A DNA stretch of 64,000 bases from DAXETY01 sp051155755 (GCA_051155755.1 DAXETY010000023.1:1-64000); one strand, 5' to 3'; positions 56,068 through 63,810 are shown, counted from the stretch's first letter. Made by a program: numbers and translations. Notes: generated by a model not told the origin, from the letters alone.

Positions 56068-58049
56068 GCGACGTCCTGACTGCCGGCGCGCGATACCGGA
56101 AAATCGACCCGCACGGTGGTGCCCCGGCCCACCTCCGAGTCGAACAGCATGCGGCCGCCGTGGTCCTCGACGATGCGATCGGCAATGGCCAGCCCCAGCC
56201 CGGTGCCCCCGCTGTCGCGCTTGGTGGTAAAAAACGGATCCCGGATGCGCTGCAGCCGGTCGACCGGGATGCCGCCGCCCTGGTCCCGGACTTCGACATA
56301 CAGGCTGCCGCTGCCCGGTTCCCAGCCGGTTTTCAGCACAACCGCATCCCCGGGATCGTTCAGGGCCTGGCAGGCGTTGACCAGCAAATTGATGATGACC
56401 TGCTCGATTTTCTGGGCGTTGCCGCAGAAAGTCGGCAGATCGGAGCCGGAGTCAACCGTAAAATTGCGGGTGGATTTCTTGATCAGGTTGGCCAGCAGCG
56501 AGACGGCCTTTTCGGCCACCGCGTTCAGATCGACCGCATCGGCCATTTCCGGCGGCCCCTGGCGGGCAAAATCCTTCAGATCGGCCACAATGGCCTTGAC
56601 CCGGGCGGCGCCGGCGGTAATGTCGCCCACCAGGGCCGGCAGCCGGTCGCGCAGCCGGGAATAGTCCATCTGGCCGACCTTGAAGTCGCCGTGGCGGCGC
56701 TGGTGTTCGTCCAGGATCGGCAGGACCGACTCCCAGGTCTTCTGCAGAATCGGTGCGTTCATCATCACGAAGGTCACCGGATTGTTGATCTCGTGGGCCA
56801 CCCCGGAGACCAGCGTGCCCAGCGTGGCCATTTTGTCGGCCTGAAACAGCTGCTCGCGGTGCAGCTCGGCCTGCTTTTCGGCCCGCTTCTTCTCGGTCAT
56901 GTCCCGGGCGGCGATGAACACGCGCTGGATCTCGTCCTCAGCGGCCAGCTTGGCCAGCATGGCTTCCACCGGGATGCGCAGGCCCGACTTGGTGACAAAT
57001 TCGGTTTCGAACAGCTCGCCCTCGGCCCGCCCGGCGATCAACTGGTCCACCCGCTCGCGAAAGGCGGCCCTTTCGGCTTCCGGCAGCAGATCGGCGATGT
57101 TCATGGCCATCATCGTGTGGCCCTCGTAGCCGCCGGCACGCAGCCAGGCACGGTTGGCATACACCAGCCGCCCGTTGGCCTGAAAGGCCAGGATAAACTC
57201 CCGGGCGGTTTCGGTCAGCAGGCGATATTTTTCCTCGCTGCGCTGCAGGGCCTCTTCGGACTGCCGGCGGCGGTGCTCGCTGCGCACGCCCTGGCGGATG
57301 ATGTAGCTGGAAAGCCCGATGATCACCAGCGAAATCACCACGCAGATCCAGGTCAACTTGCGGGTCAGCGCCGCGATTTCGGCCCGCACGTCTTCCACGT
57401 AAATGCCGGTTCCGACAATCCAGCCCCAGGGTTCAAACCCCTTGACGTAAGAGATTTTGGGAACGATGCGGCCGGGGTCGTCCTTCCACTGCCACTGGTA
57501 GTCGACGTAGCCGGCGCCCTCGGCCTGCACCGTGCGGACGAATTCGACAAAAAGCTTCTTGCCGCTGGGGTCGGCGTACCCGGAGATGTCGCTTCCCTCC
57601 AAATCCGAGCGGTAAGGGTGCATCACCAGAAAAGGGCGCATGTCGTTGATCCAGAAGTAATCCTTGCCTTCCGGACCATAGCGCATGCTTCGCAGGGTAT
57701 CGACGGCCAGCGACTGGGCTTCGGCGCGGGAAAGCTCTCCGGCCGCCTGCTTGCGGTGATAGGCATCCAGGATGCTCCAAGCCGCCTCGGTCAGCTCGCT
57801 GACCATCTGGCGCTTGTCGGCCAGCATTCGCGCTTCGATGCTGGGCAGGATCAGCAAAAAGATCGTACCGACAAACAGCAGCGCCGTCAGCACCACGGGC
57901 AGCAGGATCCGAATCGGAACATGCTCCAGGCTGATCTGGCGCAACCAGGCCGTGAGGGGTTTCAGGCTGCTGGAACCGGTGTTTTCCACGAAGCTGTCAA
58001 AACCTTGCCGTATCGGCCCCCGGCGCACACCAGGCGGCGATAAAATCAT
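56064..58049 (-). CDS. Single-Cache/PAS sensor histidine kinase
   Basis: This 661-residue kinase has a first membrane helix (IRILLPVVLTALLFVGTIFLLIL), an sCache_2-type periplasmic sensor with GKDYFWINDMRPFLVMHPYR and GFEPWGWIVGTGIYVEDV, and a second helix (WICVVISLVIIGLSSYII). A PAS domain (from KYRLLTETAREFILAF) leads to GTLVSGVAHEINNPVTF with His419, and the ATPase domain with VRDQGGGIP and GGTGLGLAIADRIV. sCache_2 domains typically bind small carboxylates, fitting control of a monocarboxylate carrier. ATG 58049 is preferred over a TTG eight codons upstream; neither has a strong ribosome-binding site, so the start is uncertain. Confidence 0.9.
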   Translation of the reverse strand: MILSPPGVRRGPIRQGFDSFVENTGSSSLKPLTAWLRQISLEHVPIRILLPVVLTALLFVGTIFLLILPSIEARMLADKRQMVSELTEAAWSILDAYHRKQAAGELSRAEAQSLAVDTLRSMRYGPEGKDYFWINDMRPFLVMHPYRSDLEGSDISGYADPSGKKLFVEFVRTVQAEGAGYVDYQWQWKDDPGRIVPKISYVKGFEPWGWIVGTGIYVEDVRAEIAALTRKLTWICVVISLVIIGLSSYIIRQGVRSEHRRRQSEEALQRSEEKYRLLTETAREFILAFQANGRLVYANRAWLRAGGYEGHTMMAMNIADLLPEAERAAFRERVDQLIAGRAEGELFETEFVTKSGLRIPVEAMLAKLAAEDEIQRVFIAARDMTEKKRAEKQAELHREQLFQADKMATLGTLVSGVAHEINNPVTFVMMNAPILQKTWESVLPILDEHQRRHGDFKVGQMDYSRLRDRLPALVGDITAGAARVKAIVADLKDFARQGPPEMADAVDLNAVAEKAVSLLANLIKKSTRNFTVDSGSDLPTFCGNAQKIEQVIINLLVNACQALNDPGDAVVLKTGWEPGSGSLYVEVRDQGGGIPVDRLQRIRDPFFTTKRDSGGTGLGLAIADRIVEDHGGRMLFDSEVGRGTTVRVDFPVSRAGSQDVA

Positions 58050-58145
58050 GGACTTTCGTTTAAATCCGTGCAAACGTTGCTACTTCATTCATATCGTTGA
58101 TCGACAATCACTGTCAACACAGCCGCGCATTGTTCCGATTCAGAC

Positions 58146-58712
58146 ATGAAATCCCAAAAAATCCGCATCGAAGGCGTCGGGGAAGTGCTGCTGGAACGCA
58201 GCCGGCGAGCCAAACACATCTGTCTTTCGATCCGTCCCCGCAAAGGCATTCGCGTCGCCGTACCCTACGGCGTTCCATTTGATACGGCCCGGCAGGTCGC
58301 CCGGTCCAAATCCAGATGGATGCAAAAACACCTGCAGCGAATGGCCCGGCTCGAAGACGAAGCCGCCAGGATCAAAACCAGCCGGCACCTTGATCCACAG
58401 GCGGCCCGCCAACTTTTGATAGACCGTCTCGAGCAGCTTTCCGCCGCCCACGGATACCCGTTTAACAAGGTCTTTATAAAACAGCAGAAGACCCGATGGG
58501 GCAGCTGTTCGGGCAGAAACAACATCAACCTGAACCTGGCCCTGGTGCGCCTGCCCGCCGCGTTGATGGACTACGTCATCCTGCACGAACTGGTCCACAC
58601 CCGCATCAAGGACCACAGCCCCCGCTTCTGGGAGGAACTGAACCGCCTGGCGCCCAACGCCAGAATGCTGGACAGAGCCCTCAATCGCTACGAGGGGCTG
58701 CTGCTGTTTTAG
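58146..58712 (+). CDS. YgjP/SprT-like M48-type metallopeptidase domain protein
   Basis: This 188-residue soluble protein has the YgjP (DUF45) architecture. A strand-rich N-terminus ends with RPRKGIRVAVPYGVPFD, followed by a helix with KSRWMQKHLQRM. The signature QKTRWGSCSGRNNINLNLALVRLP comes next, and then the zinc site HELVHTRIKDHSPRFWEEL, where H-E-x2-H and the later His would bind zinc and the Glu would act as the base. The activity of this family is little characterised; related domains act in DNA-protein crosslink repair or as gluzincin proteases. ATG 58146 lacks a strong Shine-Dalgarno sequence. A terminator follows. Confidence 0.88.
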   Translation: MKSQKIRIEGVGEVLLERSRRAKHICLSIRPRKGIRVAVPYGVPFDTARQVARSKSRWMQKHLQRMARLEDEAARIKTSRHLDPQAARQLLIDRLEQLSAAHGYPFNKVFIKQQKTRWGSCSGRNNINLNLALVRLPAALMDYVILHELVHTRIKDHSPRFWEELNRLAPNARMLDRALNRYEGLLLF

Positions 58713-58777
58713 GCCGTCGGGGCTGCCGCAACAACATGCGCCGCCGCCCCGGGGCTTTGCCGGCCGTTAGAATCCGA

Positions 58778-58804
58778 CCCGCCGGTATCTTCCCGGCGGT
58801 TTTT
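58778..58804 (+). terminator. Rho-independent terminator after the YgjP-like gene
   Basis: CCGCCGG (58778-58784) pairs with CCGGCGG (58792-58798) around a 7-base loop and is followed by six T. It lies 66 bases beyond the stop of the metallopeptidase-like gene. Confidence 0.9.
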
Positions 58805-59019
58805 TCCGGGTCGGCCCATGACGCCGGCATCCTGCGTGGTTACTGTTACAGGGAAACCGGCTCCTAAAAAGACCGGCATGCTCATGCCGCATTGCCCGCA
58901 CCGGCACATCCCCGGAGCCGGCTTCATCTGCAGGCCGGCATCGCAATGGATCGTTTCGAAACCTGGTTGCTTTGCGGCCGCATCCATATTTGATTCACCC
59001 ACATCGGCAGAAACAGACC

Positions 59020-60198
59020 ATGACCAGCGAACGTGCATTGCAAACCGCCACCGCCCTCATGCTGGAATTTGCCGACCGCACCGGGCTGCGGCAGCCCCAT
59101 AACGCTCCCCGCCGCTACCTGTGGACCGACGCATTTGCGGTCTGCAATTTTCTGGCGCTGCATCGCCGCACCGAAAAGAATACTTTTCTGGAACTGGCCC
59201 TGCGGCTGGTCGAACAGGTACACCGCGTACTGGGCCGGCACCGGGCCGATGACCGGCGCACCCGCTGGATCAGCGGACTGGACGAAGAGCAGGGCCGCCG
59301 CCATCCCACCAGCGGCGGGCTGCGCATCGGCAAAAAGCTCAACGAACGCGGTCCCGGCGAGCCGTTCGACGAACGCCTGGAATGGGATCGCGACGGCCAG
59401 TACTACCACTACCTGACCAAATGGATGCACGCACTGGACTGCCTCAGCCGCGTTACCGGCGATACCCGATACCATCGCTGGTCCATCGAGCTGGGCACAG
59501 CAGCTCACAGGGCCTTCACCCACCCCTCCGGCACCGTCGGTCCCAAACGCATGTACTGGAAGATGAGCATCGATCTCTCCCGCCCGCTGGTCGCTTCCAT
59601 GGGACACCACGACCCCCTCGATGGGCTCGTCACCGCCTTTCAGCTCCGCTCGACAGCAGCCCGATTCCCGGACGACAGCGACCCCGGAGCACTCGAGCCG
59701 GTCGTCGGCAACCTGGCCGACATGTGCTGGGGCCGCTCCTGGGACACCGACGACCCGCTGGGCATCGGCGGTCTGCTTGCCGATGCCTGTAAGCTGGGCC
59801 AGATGGTCGCAACCGAACATCTGCCCGAGACCGCCCTGCTCGAAGAACTGCTGGCATCGTCGGCCCGCGGCCTGGACTCCTATGCGAACAGCCGCTCGCT
59901 GCAGCTGCCGTCCGAATACCGGTTGGCGTTTCGGGAACTCGGCCTGGGCATCGGTTTGACAGCCGCCGAAATGCTGCAAGCCCGGGTCGAAGAACAGCCT
60001 TCCGCCTTCGAAGGCAACAAACGGATCGATTTGCACCTCAAGGCGATCATCCACCATTTGCACCTGCGTGAAAACATCGAAACATTCTGGCTCGAGGCGA
60101 AAAACCAGGCTGCCGAAACCTGGACCGGCCACATCGACATCAACACGGTCATGCTGGCCACCAGCCTGGTTCCGGAAGGCTACCTGAAGCTTTATTGA
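59020..60198 (+). CDS. Conserved hypothetical protein, possible alpha/alpha-toroid
   Basis: This 392-residue soluble protein has no membrane segment. I recall similar conserved hypothetical proteins in other bacteria, but no function. The pattern of paired helices, with repeated aromatic-rich motifs such as RYLWTDAFAVCNFLALHRRT, RDGQYYHYLTKWMHALDCL and KRMYWKMSIDLSRPLV, resembles alpha/alpha-toroid enzymes (glycosidases, lyases or epimerases). GHHDPLDGLVT contains candidate catalytic His and Asp. ATG 59020 is taken; an in-frame start at 58972 is possible. It is a single gene preceded by a terminator and followed by the AT-rich spacer. Confidence 0.75.
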   Translation: MTSERALQTATALMLEFADRTGLRQPHNAPRRYLWTDAFAVCNFLALHRRTEKNTFLELALRLVEQVHRVLGRHRADDRRTRWISGLDEEQGRRHPTSGGLRIGKKLNERGPGEPFDERLEWDRDGQYYHYLTKWMHALDCLSRVTGDTRYHRWSIELGTAAHRAFTHPSGTVGPKRMYWKMSIDLSRPLVASMGHHDPLDGLVTAFQLRSTAARFPDDSDPGALEPVVGNLADMCWGRSWDTDDPLGIGGLLADACKLGQMVATEHLPETALLEELLASSARGLDSYANSRSLQLPSEYRLAFRELGLGIGLTAAEMLQARVEEQPSAFEGNKRIDLHLKAIIHHLHLRENIETFWLEAKNQAAETWTGHIDINTVMLATSLVPEGYLKLY

Positions 60199-60783
60199 AA
60201 AAGAACTATCATTCTGAACAGATCTTCCGTTCCTCCATCCAGAAGAGCCCTGTATTGAAGGCCCCTTCTTCCTTGTAATACGCAAAAATCCAAATGGGCA
60301 TACTGATTCCGCACTTCCGTAAAGATCTTATAAATTTTGCAAGGCCGCCCACTCCAACTTTTCAAAAATTCCCTTCTTATGAATTACTGTGGCGTCGCAT
60401 ATTTTCATAGCTACATAACCTTTCAATTTTATTGAACAAAGCACTTCAAAAATACCAATTCATTGCTGAATGGGGCAAATTACTGTAAGATGTTGATGTT
60501 ATACAAAAAAAGCGATTCCCAGAAGTAAAAGAATTTTGACACCCAAGACCCGAAGAACAGTGTCCAAGAGGTCTTGAGTGTATATTGGAAATCGGCAGTA
60601 TATACTACAAGACAAGATGAGTCAGCAGATGTAATTTTAGATATGATTTTAAAAACTTGTCGCGATCCAGGAGAGCCTGAAAAGAAAGATAGAAAGCCGG
60701 GGAAAACCATTACGCAAAATAGATTTTTGGAAAATTTGACAATATTTTTTCCAATATTCGGGAATTAATTTCACTTAATCATT
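60199..60783. other. AT-rich spacer before the cassette array, no supported gene
   Basis: Base composition drops sharply from the GC-rich chromosome to AT-rich sequence. Short open frames on both strands (the longest 64-76 codons) show no family resemblance, good start sites or biased codon use. The right end, ATTGTTAGAGG at 60781-60791, is the first cassette junction. The stretch could contain a degenerate attachment site or gene-less cassettes, but I see no integrase or attI consensus. Confidence 0.5.
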
Positions 60784-60796
60784 GTTAGAGGTAATC

Positions 60797-61186
60797 ATGC
60801 CATTCGCGAAAATCGAAGTACGGAAAAGTCGTCCTGCGAAAGAGGTTGCTGCGCTTATGGAAGCAGTTTACCAAGCCCAGCGTGAAGCACTCAAGGTGCC
60901 TGAAGGCGATCGCCAGATCCGCTATATTGAGCACAAGCCCGAGCACTTTGCGGTGCCACCTGGAAAAACGGAAAACTATACTCTAGTTGAGATTGTTTTG
61001 TTTCCGGGGCGGTCATTGGATGCAAAACGTAATCTCTATAAGTCTATTGTCCGCCGGTTTGGTGAGCTCGACATCACTCCGTCCGATGTTTTCATTATTT
61101 TGTACGAGCCGCCCCTTGATAATTGGGGCATACGCGGCGGTTTGCCAGCATCTGAGGTTGATCTTGGTTTCAATCTGAACGTCTAA
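60797..61186 (+). CDS. Tautomerase-superfamily protein (cassette 1)
   Basis: This 129-residue protein resembles the 4-oxalocrotonate tautomerase/MIF superfamily. After removal of Met the N-terminal Pro (MPFAKIEVRK) would be the catalytic base; the fold continues with a helix (PAKEVAALMEAVYQAQREAL), a strand with YTLVEIVLFPGRS, a second helix (KRNLYKSIVRRFGELD) and DVFIILYEPPLDNWGIRGG near the end. ATG 60797 follows AGAGG and matches the conserved Pro-1; the TTG start upstream would hide it. It is the only gene in the first cassette, ending three bases before its attC. The substrate is unknown. Confidence 0.85.
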   Translation: MPFAKIEVRKSRPAKEVAALMEAVYQAQREALKVPEGDRQIRYIEHKPEHFAVPPGKTENYTLVEIVLFPGRSLDAKRNLYKSIVRRFGELDITPSDVFIILYEPPLDNWGIRGGLPASEVDLGFNLNV

Positions 61187-61188
61187 AA

Positions 61189-61293
61189 CCTCTAACCAGC
61201 CAGTGGAGCAGACAGCGTGAAGATCGCGGTTTTACGTAAAGGCCGTGCAAACTTGTAGATTATATAGGCCGCTGCTCACCGGAAACGTTATAA
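61189..61293 (+). repeat. attC site 1
   Basis: The 5' core CCTCTAAC (61189-61196) and 3' core GTTATAA (61287-61293) flank a long imperfect inverted repeat. GTGGAGCAG on the left pairs with CTGCTC-AC on the right, leaving the extra-helical base typical of attC. The core complements the cassette's own start, GTTAGAGG. It resembles the last attC of the array (both about 105 bases and sharing GTGGAGCAGACAG). Confidence 0.85.
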
Positions 61294-61304
61294 GAAAAAC
61301 TACT

Positions 61305-61643
61305 ATGCAAAAATTGCCATATAGAAAGTTTGGAGATAACTACATAAGAAAAGAAATATTTGTAATAGTACCAATAATATTTTTATTCATTATAATTGGT
61401 ATATTCAATTGGGAAAATCCCATTATCAAATATTCGCTTATCTCATTAATTATTCTAATAGCTATGTTTGGTACTACTTGGCAAAAAGTACGGTTGAAAA
61501 AATTTGTATGTCCTAATTGTAAAGAATATATTCCTGAGCCAACAATAAAATACAGAAGTGAGGGCGATCCAATAAATTATTATTGCGCTGATTGTGATAT
61601 AGAATGGGAAACAGGACTAAGTGAACCCGGTATAAGCACATAA
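61305..61643 (+). CDS. Two-helix membrane protein with C-terminal zinc ribbon (cassette 2)
   Basis: This 112-residue protein is encoded by very AT-rich DNA. Two membrane helices (EIFVIVPIIFLFIIIGIF and YSLISLIILIAMFGTTW) are followed by a cytoplasmic zinc ribbon with CPNCKEYIPEP and YYCADCDIEWETG. Its composition is unlike its neighbours, marking it as acquired. ATG 61305 is chosen because the membrane segments follow sensibly and the upstream codons belong to the attC. I do not recognise a named family. Confidence 0.75.
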   Translation: MQKLPYRKFGDNYIRKEIFVIVPIIFLFIIIGIFNWENPIIKYSLISLIILIAMFGTTWQKVRLKKFVCPNCKEYIPEPTIKYRSEGDPINYYCADCDIEWETGLSEPGIST

Positions 61644-61662
61644 AAGTAAAATTATAACTTAG

Positions 61663-61733
61663 CTTATAACAAACCGGCTGCACAGGGATTCAGGCCAAAA
61701 AGCGGCCCTCAACCGTGAGCCGGAGCGTTATGT
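61663..61733 (+). repeat. attC site 2
   Basis: CTTATAAC (61663-61670) is the exact complement of the cassette's starting core GTTATAAG. The 3' core is GTTATGT (61727-61733). The stem pairs CCGGCT on the left with AGCCGG on the right, with a GGCC inner arm. Length is about 71 bases. Confidence 0.88.
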
Positions 61734-61745
61734 GAGATAAACAAA

Positions 61746-62270
61746 ATGGAAATATGTTTTAACGACTACCTGCTCCGTGACTGGCAAGAGAATGACGTTC
61801 CTTCAATCACGAAGTATGCCAATAACCGTAAAATTTGGATCAATCTGAGAGATGCATTCCCTCACCCTTACAACCTCTCAGATGCAAATATATTTCTGGC
61901 CAAAGTGATGCAGCGGGAACCAAGAACAGTTTTTGCCATTGCAACTGAGGTGGAGGCTATCGGCAGCATCGGTCTCATGCTCGGAACCGATGTTCATCGC
62001 TTTACCGCCGAGCTGGGATACTGGCTCGCAGAGCCATTTTGGAATAAAGGTATTATGACTGAGGCAGTGAAAATACTGACGGACTACGCGTTTGAGAAGT
62101 TCGAGCTGTATCGGATATATGCGGAGCCGTATGCAACAAATATGGGATCGATCCGAGTGCTCGAGAAGGCAGGTTTCGTTCGAGAGGGCCTGCTGTGTGC
62201 CAGTGTATTCAAAGATGGCAAAGTTCTGAATCAAGAGCTGTGCGCCAAAATAACAAAAGAGATAACATAA
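61746..62270 (+). CDS. GNAT N-acetyltransferase (cassette 3)
   Basis: This 174-residue protein is a RimJ/RimL-type acetyltransferase: YLLRDWQENDVPSITKYAN at the start, then FAIATEVEAIGSIGLMLGTD and the acetyl-CoA region AELGYWLAEPFWNKGIMTEAV. A conserved IYAEPYATNMGSIRVLEKAGF helix follows. It would transfer acetyl from acetyl-CoA to an amine such as a protein N-terminus, antibiotic or small molecule. Such genes are common in integron cassettes. The stop codon lies inside the start of attC 3, so coding sequence and recombination site overlap slightly. Confidence 0.92.
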   Translation: MEICFNDYLLRDWQENDVPSITKYANNRKIWINLRDAFPHPYNLSDANIFLAKVMQREPRTVFAIATEVEAIGSIGLMLGTDVHRFTAELGYWLAEPFWNKGIMTEAVKILTDYAFEKFELYRIYAEPYATNMGSIRVLEKAGFVREGLLCASVFKDGKVLNQELCAKITKEIT

Positions 62271-62336
62271 CAAGCCTGTGCACTGGACTGCCATTCGGAT
62301 GCGCTTTATAGCCGCCGGTGACCGGCAGCGTTATGT
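62265..62336 (+). repeat. attC site 3
   Basis: ACATAAC (62265-62271) complements the cassette's starting core GTTATGT. The 3' core is GTTATGT (62330-62336), preceded by GGCAGC. Imperfect inverted arms lie between. It overlaps the GNAT stop codon. Confidence 0.85.
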
Positions 62337-62423
62337 GTATTCATAGGACAATGGAATGCTAAGAGTATTGGTTGGTTCCGATACGGCCGGTCTGCTGTGG
62401 ATTGCAGAGAGCGACTAATGGAG

Positions 62424-62485
62424 TCATAACCACGCCATTCACTCGGACGGGAATTCCGCTGCACTTTATTCCCGCCGCTAAACCC
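62424..62485 (+). repeat. Degenerate attC-like sequence lacking its 3' core
   Basis: TCATAAC (62424-62430) is followed by ACTCGGACGGGAATTCCGCT and a matching arm ATTCCCGCCG, the pattern of a common attC type, but no GTTRRRY core follows. From 62341 to here no gene is supported: the stretch begins with a cassette junction and carries only an open frame without resemblance to any family. It looks like a decayed, gene-less cassette in front of the toxin-antitoxin pair. Confidence 0.6.
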
Positions 62486-62489
62486 ATAC

Positions 62490-62527
62490 TTGACAATTTA
62501 ACGTCATGTCGCTATGGTGCTATAGCA
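62490..62527 (+). promoter_or_regulatory. Promoter and autoregulatory palindrome of the RHH/RelE pair
   Basis: TTGACA (62490-62495), a 17-base spacer and TATGGT (62513-62518) form a near-consensus promoter. TGCTATAGCA (62518-62527) is a perfect palindrome at the transcription start, with a second GCTAT just upstream, suitable for binding of the RHH antitoxin. This cassette thus carries its own regulated promoter. Confidence 0.75.
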
Positions 62528-62545
62528 ACACTGGGAGGTGGCATT

Positions 62546-62779
62546 GTGGCAACTGAAACCAAACGCGTTACCATCTACTTTAACTCTGACCTACACAAGG
62601 CTTTGCGGCTTAAATCTGTTGAAACATCCAGATCTGTATCTGAACTGGTTAATGAAGCTGTCAGAGAAGCCCTTTCAGAGGATGCTGAAGACCTGGAAGC
62701 TTTTGAAAAGAGGGCTGACGAAGAGCTGATCAGTTACGATGACATGGTCAAGATGCTTAAAAGAGATGGCCGCATATAA
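62546..62779 (+). CDS. RHH (CopG-type) antitoxin of a RelBE-like pair
   Basis: This 77-residue protein has the ribbon-helix-helix domain: ETKRVTIYFNSDLHKALRLKS with the DNA-binding strand, and SRSVSELVNEAVREAL as the second helix. An acidic tail (DAEDLEAFEKRADEELISYDD) would wrap the toxin. GTG 62546 follows GGGAGG; the longer open frame upstream is rejected because the promoter lies inside it. It overlaps the toxin start by 14 bases. It is expected to neutralise the toxin and repress its own promoter. Confidence 0.88.
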   Translation: MATETKRVTIYFNSDLHKALRLKSVETSRSVSELVNEAVREALSEDAEDLEAFEKRADEELISYDDMVKMLKRDGRI

Positions 62780-63023
62780 GATCTTTTTCAAAAAATCTGT
62801 CCAGAAGGACCTTTCATTCCTTCCAAAAAATGATCTAAAGAAAATTTTGAGCCGAATTCAGAAGCTGGGAGAGGACCCTCGGCCTGCCGGGTGTGAAAAA
62901 CTTACGGGGCAAGAACGTTATCGCTTGCGTCAGGGACGCTATCGAATTTTATATTCTATCCAAGATGACGAGCTGGTAGTCTGGATCGTAAATGTTGGTC
63001 ACCGAAAAGACGTGTACCGATGA
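62766..63023 (+). CDS. RelE/ParE-superfamily toxin
   Basis: This 85-residue toxin has the RelE fold: YKIFFKKSVQKDLSFLP at the start, LSRIQKLGEDPRPAGCEKLTG in the middle and ERYRLRQGRYRILYSIQDDE leading to VWIVNVGHRKDVY. The conserved arginines and terminal His-Arg-Lys-Asp-x-Tyr are those of mRNA-cleaving RelE members. ATG 62766 is chosen for overlap with the antitoxin stop, the usual arrangement, over an upstream in-frame start. Its TGA touches the next attC. Confidence 0.9.
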   Translation: MAAYKIFFKKSVQKDLSFLPKNDLKKILSRIQKLGEDPRPAGCEKLTGQERYRLRQGRYRILYSIQDDELVVWIVNVGHRKDVYR

Positions 63024-63083
63024 AGCGAACAAGCGGCTGGGGTCGGACGCGCGTCCGCGCGCCGCGCAGCCGCAACGTTCTGC
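63024..63083 (+). repeat. attC site 4
   Basis: AGCGAAC (63024-63030) and GTTCTGC (63077-63083) flank a compact GC-rich stem: AGCGGCTG on the left pairs with CAGCCGC on the right, with an inner GGACGCGCGTCC palindrome. At about 60 bases it is a short attC. The 5' core does not match the degenerate start of the upstream cassette, so boundaries have eroded. Confidence 0.8.
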
Positions 63084-63091
63084 GAAATTTC

Positions 63092-63121
63092 TTGACACTC
63101 ATGTACAAATGATGCATATAT
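63092..63121 (+). promoter_or_regulatory. Promoter of the VapBC pair, probably giving a leaderless mRNA
   Basis: TTGACA (63092-63097), a 17-18-base spacer and CATATA/ATATAT (63115-63121) form a strong promoter. The expected transcription start coincides with ATG 63128, and there is no ribosome-binding site before that ATG. Confidence 0.65.
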
Positions 63122-63127
63122 ATGCAT

Positions 63128-63319
63128 ATGCGAACAACACTCAACATAGACGATCAGATTTTGGAAAAAGCATCGAAACTTACCGGCGTTACAGAAAAAA
63201 CCGCGCTGGTGCGACTTGGTTTAGAGGCCTTGATTGCTCGCGAGAGTGCAAAGCGGCTAGCTAAGCTCGGTGGCACTGAGGGTAATCTGCGTCCCATTCC
63301 AAGACGCAGAAATGGATAA
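63128..63319 (+). CDS. vapB: VapB-type antitoxin
   Basis: This 63-residue protein starts MRTTLNIDDQILEKASKLTG, the typical opening of VapB-type ribbon-helix-helix antitoxins that match PIN toxins, followed by EKTALVRLGLEALIARESAKRL. The basic tail (RPIPRRRNG) would contact the toxin. The ATG at 63128 is preferred to one two codons upstream because it fits the family start. It should bind VapC and repress the shared promoter. The toxin gene follows nine bases later. Confidence 0.85.
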   Translation: MRTTLNIDDQILEKASKLTGVTEKTALVRLGLEALIARESAKRLAKLGGTEGNLRPIPRRRNG

Positions 63320-63327
63320 CGCCAATT

Positions 63328-63687
63328 ATGGTGCTTGTAGACACCTCGATTTGGGTTGCACACCTCCGGAATGGGAATCAGCAACTCGAACGGTTGCTGA
63401 TGGATGCCGAGGTCATTTGCCATCCGTTTGTCATTGGCGAGCTGGCCTGCGGCAATATCAACAACCGCGATGAAATCCTGTCCTTACTTAAATCCCTCCC
63501 GTCGGCTCCCATGCTTGAGTTCGATGAATTCCTATTCTTTATCGAAAAAAACCAGCTAATGAGAATCGGAATTGGTTTTGTCGATGTGAACATTTTAGCG
63601 TCTGCCAAGCTAGCAGGCACCCCTTTGTGGACAGCAGACAAAAAGCTGAATTTAGCTGCGATCAACCTTTCACTCAACTATAAATAG
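63328..63687 (+). CDS. vapC: VapC-type PIN-domain ribonuclease toxin
   Basis: This 119-residue PIN-domain protein has the acidic active-site residues: Asp in MVLVDTSIWVAHLRNGN, Glu in FVIGELACGNINNR, and Asp in FVDVNILASAKLAGTPLWTADKKL, where a fourth acidic residue follows. VapC toxins cut tRNA or rRNA and are blocked by VapB. It forms the fifth cassette with vapB and ends two bases before its attC. Confidence 0.92.
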   Translation: MVLVDTSIWVAHLRNGNQQLERLLMDAEVICHPFVIGELACGNINNRDEILSLLKSLPSAPMLEFDEFLFFIEKNQLMRIGIGFVDVNILASAKLAGTPLWTADKKLNLAAINLSLNYK

Positions 63688-63688
63688 T

Positions 63689-63794
63689 GTATAACCCTTC
63701 GGTGGAGCAGACAGGAACAACTGGCGGGGTTTTTCGTTGGGTCCTGAAGTAGCCCGATATTTTTATCGCCTGCTGCTCAGCTCAACCGTTAGCC
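63689..63794 (+). repeat. attC site 5
   Basis: GTATAAC (63689-63695) and GTTAGCC (63788-63794) flank arms where GGTGGAGCAG pairs imperfectly with CTGCTCAGC, leaving unpaired bases. The 106-base length and the GTGGAGCAGACAG motif match attC 1, suggesting both sites came from the same attC pool. Confidence 0.83.
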
Positions 63795-63810
63795 GTGTAA
63801 GAGGAAGAAC

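Noticed and set aside
56046..58043. 665-codon + strand frame opposite the Cache kinase
   Set aside because: Antisense shadow of a gene with complete kinase motifs and coupling to its regulator.
60574..60768. 64-codon frame in the AT-rich spacer
   Set aside because: No ribosome-binding site, no recognisable family, and a competing frame on the other strand; not enough to call a gene.
62372..62545. Extended open frame upstream of the RHH antitoxin
   Set aside because: It contains the promoter, operator and an attC-like sequence; family resemblance begins only at GTG 62546.
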